Assembly (NCBI GenBank): GCA_031761405.1
Contig: JASEVX010000007.1
Location: 36,460,849 to 36,524,848 of the forward strand
Length of the DNA: 64,000 bases
DNA from: Serripes groenlandicus
Lineage: Eukaryota > Mollusca > Bivalvia > Cardiida > Cardiidae
Direction of reading: 5' to 3'
Shown here one piece after another: positions 61,801 through 63,924 of this stretch. The notes under the pieces were generated by a model that saw only the letters and a program-made list of their open reading frames with translations, was not told where the DNA came from and searched no databases. The position numbers and the translations under genes were made by a program. How positions within the stretch are numbered: position 1 is the first letter of the stretch; each line of letters begins with the position of its first letter.

Positions 61801-63890
61801 TGACAAAATATGTTCAAAGTCGTCTGCTGCAGAATTGTCGTATGAGGGAAAGGGTTAAATAAAAGTATATTTATTTTAATAAAGTTGAAAACATTATGGC
61901 AAAAGGAATAACATGCTCATTATGAGCAATTTCTTCTTTTGACACAATGTTTCCAAAAGTTGCATATTAGAATGAGTTAAAACAGAAATAGCATTCATTA
62001 AAGAGTAAAGACCCTTTATTGCCTGACACAGTATGTTATATTTTTCACCCACCTAGCATATTGATTAAGGCTTTCAAATTGTGGTACAATTTTCAATCTT
62101 GTGTGAAACCACTTTGCAGTGTTGCAATTCTTTTAACCCTTTCCCACAAACAACAAATTTGCTGCAGACGGCTTTGAAACCATCTAGGCAAAAACACAGA
62201 AAATCACTAAAAAAGTATGAGCTATTTCTGAACAAAATTGTGGCAAAAGAAGAGATTTGCTCGTTTTGAGCAATTTCACCATTTGTCACTATGTTTTCAA
62301 AAGTGTTGTCTGCTGCAGATGCGTCAAAATGCATCTACAAGTGGGAAAGGGTTAAGACCTTGATAAGGAAAAGTAAACTTATGGTGTTTGTCAAACCCCA
62401 CAATACCTCTCTTATAACTAAATTTAACCCTTTCCCTCATATAGATGCTTTCTGACACCTCTGCAGCAGTCGGCTGATTGAAAACATAGTGACAAAAGAA
62501 GAAATTGCTCAAAACGAGCAATTTCTCCTTTTGTCACAATGTTTTCCACTTTTAGTCAAAGGTTATCCATTCAATTATAGAGATTTTCCATTTTTTGGCA
62601 AAATATGTTTAAAGTCGTTCACAGCAGAATTGTTGTATGAGGGAAAGGGTTAACTCTACCTTGTTGTTCCCAAGAGACTCGTCTCAGTGGGACAACATAG
62701 GATTAGGATGACATTAAAAAGAATTTAAACCCTTTCCCCAATACAACAAATCTGCAGCAGACAACTTTGAAAAAATATCTATGCAAAAATACGTAAAATC
62801 TGTGCAAAGGAAAGAATTATTATTGAATAGATCTGAGAACAACAGTGTGGCAAAAGGAGAAATTGCTCAACACACTTGAGCCACAATGATTTAGAAAGAC
62901 ATCTGCTGCAGATGCATCAAATTATGTCTGCAAGTGGGAAAGGGTTAAGAACATGAAAAACATGCCCCTAATCTAGATCTCTGATCTTTTGGTTATTTCT
63001 CTTTGGTGGAATTTGTATTCGATTAACCCTTTCCCTCATATAGACGCTTTCTGACGCCTCTGCAGCAGACGGCTTTTTGAAAACATAGTGACAAAAGAAG
63101 AAATTGCTCAAAACGAGCAATTTCTCCTTTTGCCACAATGTTTTCCACTTTTAGTCATAGGTTATCCATTCAATTATAGAGATTTTCTATTTCTCGTCAA
63201 AATACGTTCAAAGTCGTCTGCTGCAGAATTTTCGTATGAGGGAAAGGGTTAAAAAACACACCTTTTGTTTTACGTTGAAATATTGACATGTGTAATCTAA
63301 GTTGAATTCAATCATTACGGAAATGTTGTAATACACTAAAGCATAGCCAATTATTGCCAAGTTTTCAAGGTTTTTGTTTACAATTATTTTAATCAAACAA
63401 ATATCAGAATTGGTCTGCATTAATCTTTTTCCAATTGCTTAATTGTTTAACAGTCGGCAAAGCAGCACTTTTTAACAGAGTGAGTAAATGTTGTAGATTT
63501 TTTTTGTGATTTCAAAATGGTTAAGTTCTTTTCAGGAACAAAAACTTCTTTTCAAAAATGTAAACTATTTTCCACATTCAATAAGTCTGCAGCAGACAAA
63601 GGGTTGATACACATGTATTCCAATATAAATATTTCGTTTTTCAGGCTAATGAATCACTTGGTGAATACGGACAACGCAGTGTTACACCACAGAAGGTCAA
63701 GGTTCTGCCTGGTTCCTCAGCGTCTCATGAACGAATCCCCGTCAATCAGAAGGTCGTACTCTTGAACCCCGAAGTGGACCAGCGGAGAGACTACGCGCAT
63801 TACGTGTATCAACAGAGAATTTCGAACATTGATTTGCGACATAGAAATGAGGTGTTGAATCTCTATCTACCATATGTAAACAGTGTGTGA
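34128..63890 (+). CDS. TPR-CHAT protein gene, 20 coding exons (TTC28-like)
   Basis: Joining 34128-34235, 35687-35896, 37275-37452, 38375-39752, 40476-40596, 41288-42014, 42728-42968, 43473-43642, 45309-45530, 47061-47208, 48459-48631, 50119-50222, 51593-51818, 53009-53094, 53776-53933, 54948-55065, 55781-55849, 57152-57228, 58132-58210 and 63645-63890 gives 4839 bases, 1612 residues and a TGA stop. Every junction is GT-AG and every phase agrees. Layout: TPRs at about 37-145, a long TPR array at 168-600, a CHAT fold beginning near 625-665 and resuming 740-1185 around a low-complexity insert, and a C-terminal region of about 430 residues. CHAT domains belong to the caspase/separase clan; in animals TPR-CHAT proteins are represented by TTC28, linked to midzone and spindle functions. 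The usual His and Cys are replaced here. Human TTC28 is longer with more TPRs, so the assignment is to the family, not the orthologue. Confidence 0.88.
34290..35100. repeat. Four tandem units of about 175 bp in intron 1
   Basis: Units contain GATGCATTGCATT, ACAACCCTTCTCAATT, GATTATCAAGTTA, CTATCCTGCAT, ATGCAAGTTATGGCC and AGTTTTGCGTGCAACTA. They are diverged by roughly a fifth. Probably the core of a dispersed element; ends not identified. Confidence 0.7.
35428..35645 (+). mobile_element. TTAA MITE, young subfamily, hairpin arm shortened
   Basis: TTAACCCTTTCCCTCATATAG to CATGAAGGTAAAGGGTTAA, ending 41 bases before TPR-CHAT exon 2. The GAAGAAATTGCTC arm is deleted and the right terminal repeat carries a small insertion. 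Confidence 0.85.
35687..35896 (+). CDS. TPR-CHAT exon 2, first TPR repeats
   Basis: Acceptor TTATCTAG, donor AGA|GTAAGT, 70 whole codons. Two TPR helices pairs: KSLRERGDKSLEVQDYKGAI, then YYDEALEIDEQNADVLLARA with the canonical A-E-Y-A-P-like pattern. A MITE begins 16 bases after the donor. Confidence 0.9.
35912..36142 (-). mobile_element. TTAA MITE directly after exon 2
   Basis: TTAAGCCTTTCCCAGATAC to TATAAGTGGGAAAGGGTTTA, intermediate subfamily. Confidence 0.83.
36148..36342 (-). mobile_element. tRNA-derived SINE fragment
   Basis: Minus strand TGGCCGGGTTAGCTAAATCA (A-box region) with CCAGGGTTTGAGCCCACTTC (B-box region), then a short tail with GTTAAACTTCAATC. It is related to family A but rearranged. 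Confidence 0.5.
36350..36888 (+). mobile_element. Young TTAA MITE interrupted by a 307-bp element
   Basis: MITE sequence from TTAACCCTTTCCCTCATATAG to TTTTCTATTTTT (36521), and again from ACAAAATATGTTCAAAGTCG (36833) to GGGAAAGGGTTAA. Confidence 0.9.
36522..36828 (+). mobile_element. Helentron-like element, motif GGCCGGATTG, copy 1
   Basis: Left GGCCGGATTG with a TTGCTTAAGCAA palindrome, a (CTGT)n run, ACTTTGACCTTGACC, then the inverted motif CAATCCGGCC followed by a 24-base tail ending GTTTCTTG before TTTT. T-runs lie on both sides. It is almost identical to the copy at 49803, so it is young. Confidence 0.8.
36891..37095 (-). mobile_element. SINE family A, strongly decayed
   Basis: GTTAGTTCACCTATCC, CAGTGCTCTACGCAACATTC, GCCATGTAGACTTTGAATGA and GAATGTTGGCCTAGCCGG line up with the body of family A on the minus strand. 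Confidence 0.4.
37275..37452 (+). CDS. TPR-CHAT exon 3, third TPR
   Basis: Acceptor TTTATTTATAG, donor AAAG|GTATTA, leaving phase 1. AYKVQGQALRYLQQYKEALT is a complete TPR first helix pair and is followed by LDLDPDSADELTDMIAEV. Confidence 0.9.
37588..38240. mobile_element. GCTCACC dispersed element with tandem units
   Basis: Begins AGCTCACCAGAGCACAAAGTG and has four units of about 150 bp with TTGGGTCAAAAACTAGGTCA and TTTGCTTCAGCAGC. It is inserted in a MITE relic (37492-37587) and ends about 130 bases before exon 4. The frame open across it upstream of exon 4 is fortuitous. Confidence 0.6.
38375..39752 (+). CDS. TPR-CHAT exon 4, main TPR array
   Basis: Acceptor TTCTTCAG, donor ACAG|GTAACG, phase 1 in and 2 out. 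About 459 residues contain around ten TPRs spaced near 40 residues, e.g. LTSANAHSALKHTDKAINLY, LNLSIAYKAIGDMQSAIKHA, YHNTGMLNEILGNFKEAINN, AYGCLGSVYAALRNWKLSLS, EMLGDTLMLKGDFEAAVVSY and CKLGHAYRALKKRQYSLHFY. The 40-residue spacing resembles the LGN/Kinesin-light-chain style TPRs. It is the largest uninterrupted frame in the window. Confidence 0.95.
39795..40026 (+). mobile_element. TTAA MITE, young subfamily, 43 bases after exon 4
   Basis: TTAACCCTTCCCCTCATACAG to GTATGAGGGAAAGGGTTAA, full length. A decayed fragment follows at 40080-40160. Confidence 0.88.
40476..40596 (+). CDS. TPR-CHAT exon 5, start of the CHAT fold
   Basis: Acceptor TTTTTTACAG, donor TTG|GTAAGG, phase 2 in and 0 out. STVLYYSVLTEYLLLWVLQP matches the first strands of CHAT domains (a 'LLYY...LWVV' pattern). 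Confidence 0.88.
40651..40818 (-). mobile_element. TTAA MITE, old, hairpin deleted
   Basis: TTAACCCTTTTCCACATCTG to ATAGATAAGAAAGGCTTTA; another hairpin relic at 40836-40935. Confidence 0.6.
40985..41155 (+). mobile_element. SINE family A, 5'-truncated
   Basis: CATTCATCTTCCACCAATGG, TGTGGAAAAGCAGCCAGTTG, GAGTAGGTGAGCTGGCCGCC and tail AACGGCGTTAAACCCTAATC. Confidence 0.8.
41288..42014 (+). CDS. TPR-CHAT exon 6, CHAT core strands and charged linker
   Basis: Acceptor TTTGTTTTAG, donor AAAG|GTTTGT. A Lys/Asp/Glu-rich linker (residues about 690-738) leads to RRLYDLLFSPVEDILSKLP and SPLIIVPDKELHHCPFNVLQ (761-780), the hallmark 'IVPD..L...PF..L' of CHAT domains, then ITYLSSILLL. The exon ends in Pro/Arg-rich sequence without CHAT similarity. 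Confidence 0.93.
42126..42418 (+). mobile_element. TTAA MITE, older subfamily with inserted bases
   Basis: TTTAACCCCTTTCCCACAGG to ATGGGGGAAAGGGTTAA, about 60 bp longer than usual. A further right-end fragment abuts (42419-42457). Confidence 0.72.
42494..42698 (+). mobile_element. TTAA MITE with two right-type ends
   Basis: The left end reads CCCTCATACAACAATTCTGC, which is the complement of the usual right end, yet the interior runs in the + orientation. GAATTGTCGTATGTGGG closes the right side. It also lacks the right GTCGTCTGCTGCA arm. Confidence 0.85.
42728..42968 (+). CDS. TPR-CHAT exon 7, low-complexity insert within CHAT
   Basis: Acceptor TGATTCAG, donor AAAG|GTGAGT, phase 1 in and 2 out. 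Ser/Thr/Pro-rich (NSPRTPRTPNTPGPEE), with TP repeats that look like phosphorylation sites. It ends DRCMVFANPKLPE, rejoining the CHAT fold. Confidence 0.85.
42984..43125. mobile_element. Fold-back element, GATAAGG family
   Basis: AGCTCCAGATAAGGAGC near 42982 and CTCCTTATCTGGACCT near 43108 as inverted ends; interior CCCACAACATAGGGTTTG. Confidence 0.68.
43473..43642 (+). CDS. TPR-CHAT exon 8, CHAT central part
   Basis: Acceptor AAATTTCAG, donor TAG|GTAACA, phase 2 in and 1 out. GIEDMVSAKREALNVASLLD, then LLGPEANKERF and IASASVIHI correspond to the 'ga..Ea..ia.ll...ll...at...' and 'vvHiA' segments of CHAT. Confidence 0.9.
43725..44335. mobile_element. Tandem-unit element in intron 8
   Basis: Three to four units of about 180 bp: GTGAAAACTTAAAAAATCTT, TGATTTGAAAATAATTTGG, GTTCCTTGGGTGACC and GGCCACCAGGGAGCAG. 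The 3' end GGCCCTCTTG before TTTAC resembles that of the element at 32706. Confidence 0.6.
44715..44915 (+). mobile_element. TTAA MITE, left arm deleted
   Basis: TTAACCCTTTCCTTCATACAG to GCTGTATGTGGGAAATGGCT. Confidence 0.7.
44930..45265. repeat. Dispersed repeat with CTGATCTGAACC units
   Basis: GATAAGCCTGTGCATGTGCA, AGTCTGATCAAAATCTACAC and two CTTGCTGATCTGAACC words. A related piece lies at 49430-49560 (GATCTGGATCAGCCTGTGCC). Confidence 0.45.
45309..45530 (+). CDS. TPR-CHAT exon 9, catalytic-site region, both residues replaced
   Basis: Acceptor GATTATTATAG, donor CAG|GTAAAT. It reads ATYGCWEEGLLAFSPSP (the family norm is ATHG at this position; Tyr about 1047) and LTAEEI-like YLVTANDILGI, then QLVVLSTGYSPFRQ (norm VVLSACET; Gly about 1096 at the Cys position), then GYLLPSAFIAAG. 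Structure is kept while both active-site residues are changed. Confidence 0.93.
45650..45806 (+). mobile_element. TTAA MITE, young subfamily, right third missing
   Basis: TCTTTCCCTCATACAGACGC through the hairpin to GGCTATTCTTTCAATTATT, where it stops abruptly. Confidence 0.82.
45875..46068 (-). mobile_element. SINE family B, decayed, minus orientation
   Basis: GTTTTATGCTGTTTTCAACA and AGTTATACCACAGTAGCAG are the reversed tail; CCGGACACTTTAGG-type head remains. Confidence 0.45.
46223..46330 (+). mobile_element. TTAA MITE, old fragment
   Basis: TTGACCCTTTTCCACATGTAG and TTCCTTTGCCACAATGTG; right half absent. Confidence 0.5.
46341..46569 (-). mobile_element. Second MITE family, ends TTAACCCATTACTTCACA, copy 1
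   Basis: TTAACCCATTACTTCACATG and TTTGAAGTAATGGGTTAA as inverted ends, with GGTTGTCTGCTTTACAATCA and a degraded central stem (TTGCTCGTTTTGAGCAA). Confidence 0.78.
46807..47039 (-). mobile_element. TTAA MITE abutting exon 10's acceptor
   Basis: TACCCCCTTCCCACAAACAGC to TTTGTGGGAAAGGTTTAA. Confidence 0.8.
47061..47208 (+). CDS. TPR-CHAT exon 10
   Basis: Acceptor of T-runs ending TTTTTTTAAG, donor ACAG|GTAAGC, phase 1 in and 2 out. GAQCVLVCMWPLPDVAKEKF and FYLALQNGAMVTQGV match the CHAT 'GA..vlaslW.v.d.....fm..fY..l' block. A MITE ends 21 bases before the acceptor and a second-family MITE starts 38 bases after the exon. Confidence 0.9.
47246..47477 (-). mobile_element. Second MITE family, copy 2, strong hairpin
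   Basis: TTAACCCATTACTTCACATGG to GTGTGAAGTAATGTTTTAA. The stem GCAATAAAAGGTGAAATTGC answers GCAATTTCACCTTTTATTGC almost perfectly. Confidence 0.85.
47484..47770 (-). mobile_element. Overlapping relics of old TTAA MITEs
   Basis: TCTCTTTCCCACATAGATAC, CAAACATGCAGCAATTAA, two right-end traces (GTTGTCTGCTGCAAGTTGG and GTTGTATGCTGCAGATGTG) and GGGGTAAAGGGTTCA. Confidence 0.5.
47984..48168 (+). mobile_element. TTAA MITE, older subfamily, left end lost
   Basis: AAGCAGATGACTTTTGG, hairpin GAAATTGCTCATTATGAGC, right end CTGTATGTGGAAAATGGTTAA. Confidence 0.7.
48266..48306 (+). other. Duplicated exon 11 start, probably non-functional
   Basis: TTTGATCAG|GTTTCAGAACCC and the next 40 bases repeat the beginning of exon 11 (48459) with two third-position-like changes, then diverge at ATTG|GTAAAT. 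Including it before 48459 would break the frame, and no downstream exon fits its exit phase. The duplicated block is 48199-48310 against 48395-48505. Confidence 0.75.
48459..48631 (+). CDS. TPR-CHAT exon 11, end of CHAT
   Basis: Acceptor TTTGATCAG, donor CCAG|GTAATG, phase 2 in and 1 out. FQNPLYWSAFTLIGKDV is the 'hPyyWAaF.l.G' block closing CHAT domains. It continues into an acidic segment (KSEEEIEEETGREYLN). The frame stays open past the donor through the repeats to 48894. Confidence 0.9.
48715..48890 (+). repeat. 66-bp tandem pair plus a copy of exon 11's end
   Basis: GAATCCATGCAAATTCTTGT... to ...CTTCTCCTCACA occurs at 48715-48780 and 48781-48846 (22 codons each, frame open: SMQILVSMA...). 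It is followed by CAG|ACAGGGCGGGAATAC (48848-48890), a second copy of the last 43 bases of exon 11 including its GTAATG donor and the intron start. Confidence 0.85.
49003..49140 (+). mobile_element. SINE family B, 3' part
   Basis: GTTGTGGGGTTAGCATTACA, GGACCAGTAGGACTGC and tail GCAGCATAAAACACCATACA. Confidence 0.65.
49803..50105 (+). mobile_element. Helentron-like element, motif GGCCGGATTG, copy 2
   Basis: Matches copy 1 (36522-36828) base for base as far as I can compare, except for one CTGT repeat unit fewer. It ends 13 bases before exon 12. Confidence 0.85.
50119..50222 (+). CDS. TPR-CHAT exon 12
   Basis: Acceptor TTTTCACTTTCAG, donor CTG|GTACGC, phase 1 in and 0 out. VRKKDENLRLLQIHLSTILR, then KEPRVLPELIDL. 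The upstream element ends 13 bases before the exon. Confidence 0.88.
50270..50502 (-). mobile_element. TTAA MITE, older subfamily
   Basis: CTAACCCCTTTCCCACATAC to GATTGTGGAAAGGGTTAA. Confidence 0.83.
50609..50838 (+). mobile_element. TTAA MITE, young subfamily, full length
   Basis: TTAACCCTTTCCCTCTTATAG to GTATGAGGGAAAGGGTTAA. Confidence 0.9.
50835..51000 (-). mobile_element. Old TTAA MITE abutting the previous copy
   Basis: Shares the TTAA at 50835, then CCCTTTTTTACAT, CTGCAGTACAAGCC and right end TGAGGGAAAGGTTGAA; hairpin deleted. Confidence 0.55.
51110..51480 (-). mobile_element. Old MITE hairpin interrupted by a nested element
   Basis: GAATAAATTGCTCATTTTGAGC and TTTCTCTTTT on the left, CCACATTTTTTCAAC on the right of the inserted element. 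Confidence 0.6.
51210..51454 (+). mobile_element. Helentron-like element, motif ATGCCCC
   Basis: ATGCCCCAGGAATCACTG on the left, a (CTGT)n run, TTGACCTTGCGACCTTGACC, then inverted GGGGGCAT (51424) and a tail ending ACATCTTG before TTTT. The architecture is the same as the GGCCGGATTG elements but the sequence is different. Confidence 0.7.
51593..51818 (+). CDS. TPR-CHAT exon 13
   Basis: Acceptor TTCTGATTTCAG, donor CAAG|GTACAT, phase 0 in and 1 out. LDSSLKRLHTDDNNKQ, then LDLLKLLGFHFQAKG and VVYPHWNRDELLIPCYDAL. A young MITE starts 20 bases after the donor. Confidence 0.88.
51839..52068 (+). mobile_element. TTAA MITE, young subfamily, full length
   Basis: TTAACCCTTTCCCTCATATAG to GTATGAGGGAAAGGGTTAA, 20 bases after exon 13. 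The right CTGCTGCAAAATTG has lost the PstI site. Confidence 0.9.
52065..52216 (-). mobile_element. Old TTAA MITE sharing the previous copy's TTAA
   Basis: TTAACCCATTTCCTCTTACAG to GTACGAGGGAACTGGTTA. Confidence 0.65.
52217..53000. other. Intron 13 remainder with MITE fragments
   Basis: Right-end piece at 52300-52400 (TTTTCTGCTGCACATG, GTGGGAAAGGGG) and hairpin trace at 52650-52730. Nothing else recognised. Confidence 0.4.
53009..53094 (+). CDS. TPR-CHAT exon 14
   Basis: Acceptor TTTTCCAG, donor CTG|GTAAGT, phase 1 in and 0 out. EVKDNKGMIQALCGVLPITQ, then NISLIIDL, a helical segment. Confidence 0.87.
53206..53455 (+). mobile_element. tRNA-derived SINE, family B, near complete
   Basis: Head GATGGTGGTGTAGTGGTTGA (A box TGGTGTAGTGG) and GAGGGTTTGATCCCTGGCC (B box GTTTGATCCC), then ATACCAAAGACTTTAAAAAT, GACTGGTGTCAGGATGGACC and a tail ending in AATCAATCAATTAATCAA repeats. 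Confidence 0.82.
53776..53933 (+). CDS. TPR-CHAT exon 15
   Basis: Acceptor TTCTGTTACAG, donor ATAG|GTAAGG, leaving phase 2. FSVTKHASEIQLKVSDLSVR, LWFSMKLKNLLAATGYHQ, GMLLNFNRVPE. Confidence 0.87.
53940..54600. other. Intron 15, no supported feature
   Basis: AT-rich with T-runs. One MITE right-end trace at 54105-54138 (GTAGGTGGGAAAGGGTTAA). Confidence 0.35.
54618..54847 (-). mobile_element. TTAA MITE, young subfamily, full length
   Basis: TTAACCCTTTCCCTCATACG to TATGAGGGAAAGGGTTAA. The left TTAA follows GGG, apparently the right end of an older copy. Confidence 0.9.
54886..54946 (+). repeat. Partial upstream duplicate of exon 16
   Basis: TTTTATAGACTGGACGTCAAT, TACTAGGAACTAATGTGTCT and ACATTTCTATTTACAG repeat the 3' part of exon 16 and the intron after it (55012-55105). 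The exon is thus preceded by an image of its own end. Confidence 0.8.
54948..55065 (+). CDS. TPR-CHAT exon 16
   Basis: Acceptor TCTATTTACAG, donor AAG|GTGTCT, phase 2 in and 0 out. LLLMALFQLMLSVSQSKSQV then FYRLDVNLLGTTTAATSK. The donor GTGTCT is weak. Part of this exon is duplicated just upstream (54886-54946). Confidence 0.8.
55513..55700. mobile_element. MITE-like repeat, ends ACCCTTTCAGTGCTGA
   Basis: GTAAACCCTTTCAGTGCTGA, GACTAGTCCAGCTTTTGCAT and TTGGAAGAGTAAAATACC match the copy at 59956. Confidence 0.6.
55781..55849 (+). CDS. TPR-CHAT exon 17
   Basis: Acceptor TTTCCACTTAG, donor CAG|GTATGA, 23 whole codons: AGADIPEFSRLPSLAPLILP. Confidence 0.82.
56035..56227 (-). mobile_element. TTAA MITE, old
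   Basis: TAACCCATTCCCTCATAAAAC to GTATGTGGAATAAGGG. Confidence 0.65.
56362..56559 (+). mobile_element. TTAA MITE, right arm deleted
   Basis: TTTAACCCTTTCCCTCAGGC to ATATGTGGGAAAGGGTTAA; GTTCAAAGTCGTCTGCTGC is missing. Confidence 0.83.
56556..57005 (-). mobile_element. Old TTAA MITE hosting a younger one
   Basis: Left piece TTAACCTTTACTCACATAC to ACAAGTCTG (56630), right piece AATGAAAGTATGATTATTGG (56860) to CAAAAGGCCTCTGC. Without the insert the two join into the normal order of the family at a single TTAA. Confidence 0.82.
56631..56859 (-). mobile_element. Young TTAA MITE nested at a TTAA
   Basis: TTAACCCTTTTCCTCATACG to TATGAGGGAAAGGGTTAA, flanked on both sides by halves of the older copy. 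Confidence 0.93.
57152..57228 (+). CDS. TPR-CHAT exon 18
   Basis: Acceptor TTAACTTTCAG, donor GAAG|GTATGT, leaving phase 2. LRMSTPWQSVTEHPTEMEQK, then IKLAR. Confidence 0.85.
57291..57526 (-). mobile_element. TTAA MITE, young, with doubled CCCTTT
   Basis: TTAACCCTTTCCCTTTCCCTC shows a 6-bp duplication in the left terminal repeat. It ends TATGAGGAAAAGGGTTA. It starts 63 bases after exon 18. Confidence 0.88.
57530..58130. other. Intron 18 remainder
   Basis: No gene. From 57960 to 58115 a loose tandem of TTATATGAATAGTTATATA-type words. Confidence 0.4.
58132..58210 (+). CDS. TPR-CHAT exon 19
   Basis: Acceptor TTATGTTTCAG, donor CAG|GTACAT, phase 2 in and 0 out. RSDLDENFKEYLERAKTWHQ, helical, followed by a 5.4-kb intron. 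Confidence 0.85.
58561..58704. mobile_element. 144-bp fold-back with ends GATTATTCAACTTAT
   Basis: GATTATTCAACTTATATTTT ... GAATATAATTCACTCGCCAT then CTTGTGAATGGGAGG, answered by CTCCCATTCACGAGATGG, CGTGAATTATATTCTTATC and AAATAAGTTGAATAATC. The stem is about 63 bp each side with a loop around GCCACTCGTGACG. It abuts a MITE at 58709. Confidence 0.85.
58709..58946 (-). mobile_element. Composite TTAA MITE
   Basis: TTTAACCCACCTGCAGACGC with a stray GATGAGCAATTTCTC precedes a young right half (GCAGACGACTTTGAACATAT to ATGAGGGAAAGGG). An old left end seems joined to a young body. Confidence 0.75.
58979..59232 (+). mobile_element. tRNA-derived SINE, family B, near complete
   Basis: TCGTTGGTGTCGTGGTAGAG (A box), GATAGTTTGATCCCTGGCC (B box), the shared ATACCAAAGACTTTAAAAAT body and the tail GCGGCATAAAACAGCATT. 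Another tail lies at 59530-59560. Confidence 0.82.
59330..59525. promoter_or_regulatory. Cluster of promoter-type motifs inside the last intron
   Basis: AAAATGGCTGCC (59333), the palindrome TTTTGGCGCCAAA (about 59468-59480, an E2F-type site), ACCAAT (59483), and a consensus CRE TGACGTCA (59512-59519). An NRF1-like TGCGCATGCG is at 58392. No transcript is evident nearby, so function is speculative. Confidence 0.3.
59730..59959 (+). mobile_element. TTAA MITE, young subfamily, full length
   Basis: TTAACCCTTTCCCTCATATAG to GTATGAGGGAAAGGGTAAA. Its right TTAA is altered to TAAA at the join with the next repeat. Confidence 0.88.
59956..60172. mobile_element. MITE-like repeat, ends ACCCTTTCAATGCTGA / CAGCGGTCAAAGGGTAAA
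   Basis: TAAAACCCTTTCAATGCTGA on the left and CAGCGGTCAAAGGGTAAA on the right; interior GCGCCCGCTGACCTGGATC. The ends are only loosely inverted. Second copy at 55513. Confidence 0.6.
60253..60421 (-). mobile_element. TTAA MITE, young, cut off after GCCGTCTGC
   Basis: TTAACCCTTTCCCTCATACG and hairpin GAAATTGCACGTTCTGTGC; stops at GCCGTCTGCTTTAA where the next copy begins. An internal deletion also removes the AGAAAATCTC block. A remnant of an older copy precedes it (60224-60252). Confidence 0.85.
60418..60648 (-). mobile_element. TTAA MITE, young, full length
   Basis: TTAACCCTTTCCCTCATACG to TATGAGGGAAAGGGTTAA, very similar in sequence to its left neighbour (both GAACGTATTTT, GCACGTT). Confidence 0.92.
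61066..61295 (-). mobile_element. TTAA MITE, young, full length
   Basis: TTAACCCTTTCCCTCGTACG to TATGAGGGAAAGGGTTAA. Further relics at 61360-61470. Confidence 0.92.
61553..61975 (-). mobile_element. Old TTAA MITE hosting a younger one
   Basis: ACCCTTCCTCACATATAAAC to GGAAAATCTTTGT, then, after the insert, AAAAGTATATTTATTTTAAT and the hairpin AACATGCTCATTATGAGC. Confidence 0.8.
61629..61858 (+). mobile_element. Young TTAA MITE nested at a TTAA
   Basis: TTAACCCTTTCCCTCATATAG to GTATGAGGGAAAGGGTTAA, inserted in reverse orientation to its host. Confidence 0.93.
62133..62355 (-). mobile_element. TTAA MITE, older subfamily, full length
   Basis: TTAACCCTTTCCCACAAAC to TACAAGTGGGAAAGGGTTAA. Confidence 0.87.
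62424..62653 (+). mobile_element. TTAA MITE, young, full length
   Basis: TTAACCCTTTCCCTCATATAG to GTATGAGGGAAAGGGTTAA; the right arm reads GTCGTTCACAGCAG, so the CTGCTGCAG palindrome is destroyed. Confidence 0.9.
62724..62948 (-). mobile_element. TTAA MITE, older subfamily, one hairpin arm lost
   Basis: TTTAAACCCTTTCCCCAATAC to GCAAGTGGGAAAGGGTTAA. It lies within a GATAAGG-family relic (GACTCGTCTCAGTGGGACAA at 62673, CCCCTAATCTAGATC at 62965). Confidence 0.8.
63023..63252 (+). mobile_element. TTAA MITE, young subfamily: reference copy
   Basis: This copy is close to the consensus. Order: TTAA; inverted end CCCTTTCCCTCATA; GACGCTTTCTGACGCCT; subterminal arm CTGCAGCAGACGGC; central stem GAAAACATAGTGACAAAAG / CTTTTGCCACAATGTTTTC (imperfect) with the inner perfect pair GAAATTGCTC / GAGCAATTTC around AAAAC; ACTTTTAGTCATAGGTTATC; arm GTCGTCTGCTGCAG; inverted end TATGAGGGAAAGGG; TTAA. 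About 222 bp plus the target site, with no coding capacity. TTAA targets and CCC/GGG termini fit the piggyBac superfamily. 'Plus' orientation elsewhere in this table means the GACGCTTTCTGACGCC end comes first. Confidence 0.95.
63645..63890 (+). CDS. TPR-CHAT exon 20, C-terminus and stop
   Basis: Acceptor ATTTCGTTTTTCAG. 81 codons and TGA. ANESLGEYGQRSVTPQKVKV, then basic SASHERIPVNQKVVLLNPEV and YVYQQRISNIDLRHRNEVL, ending LYLPYVNSV. No AATAAA is seen before the window ends, so the 3' UTR continues beyond it. Confidence 0.85.
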   Translation, partial: ANESLGEYGQRSVTPQKVKVLPGSSASHERIPVNQKVVLLNPEVDQRRDYAHYVYQQRISNIDLRHRNEVLNLYLPYVNSV

Positions 63891-63924
63891 ATTGTTTTTA
63901 GTGTGTGTTAAACTTTCTGTTTCT

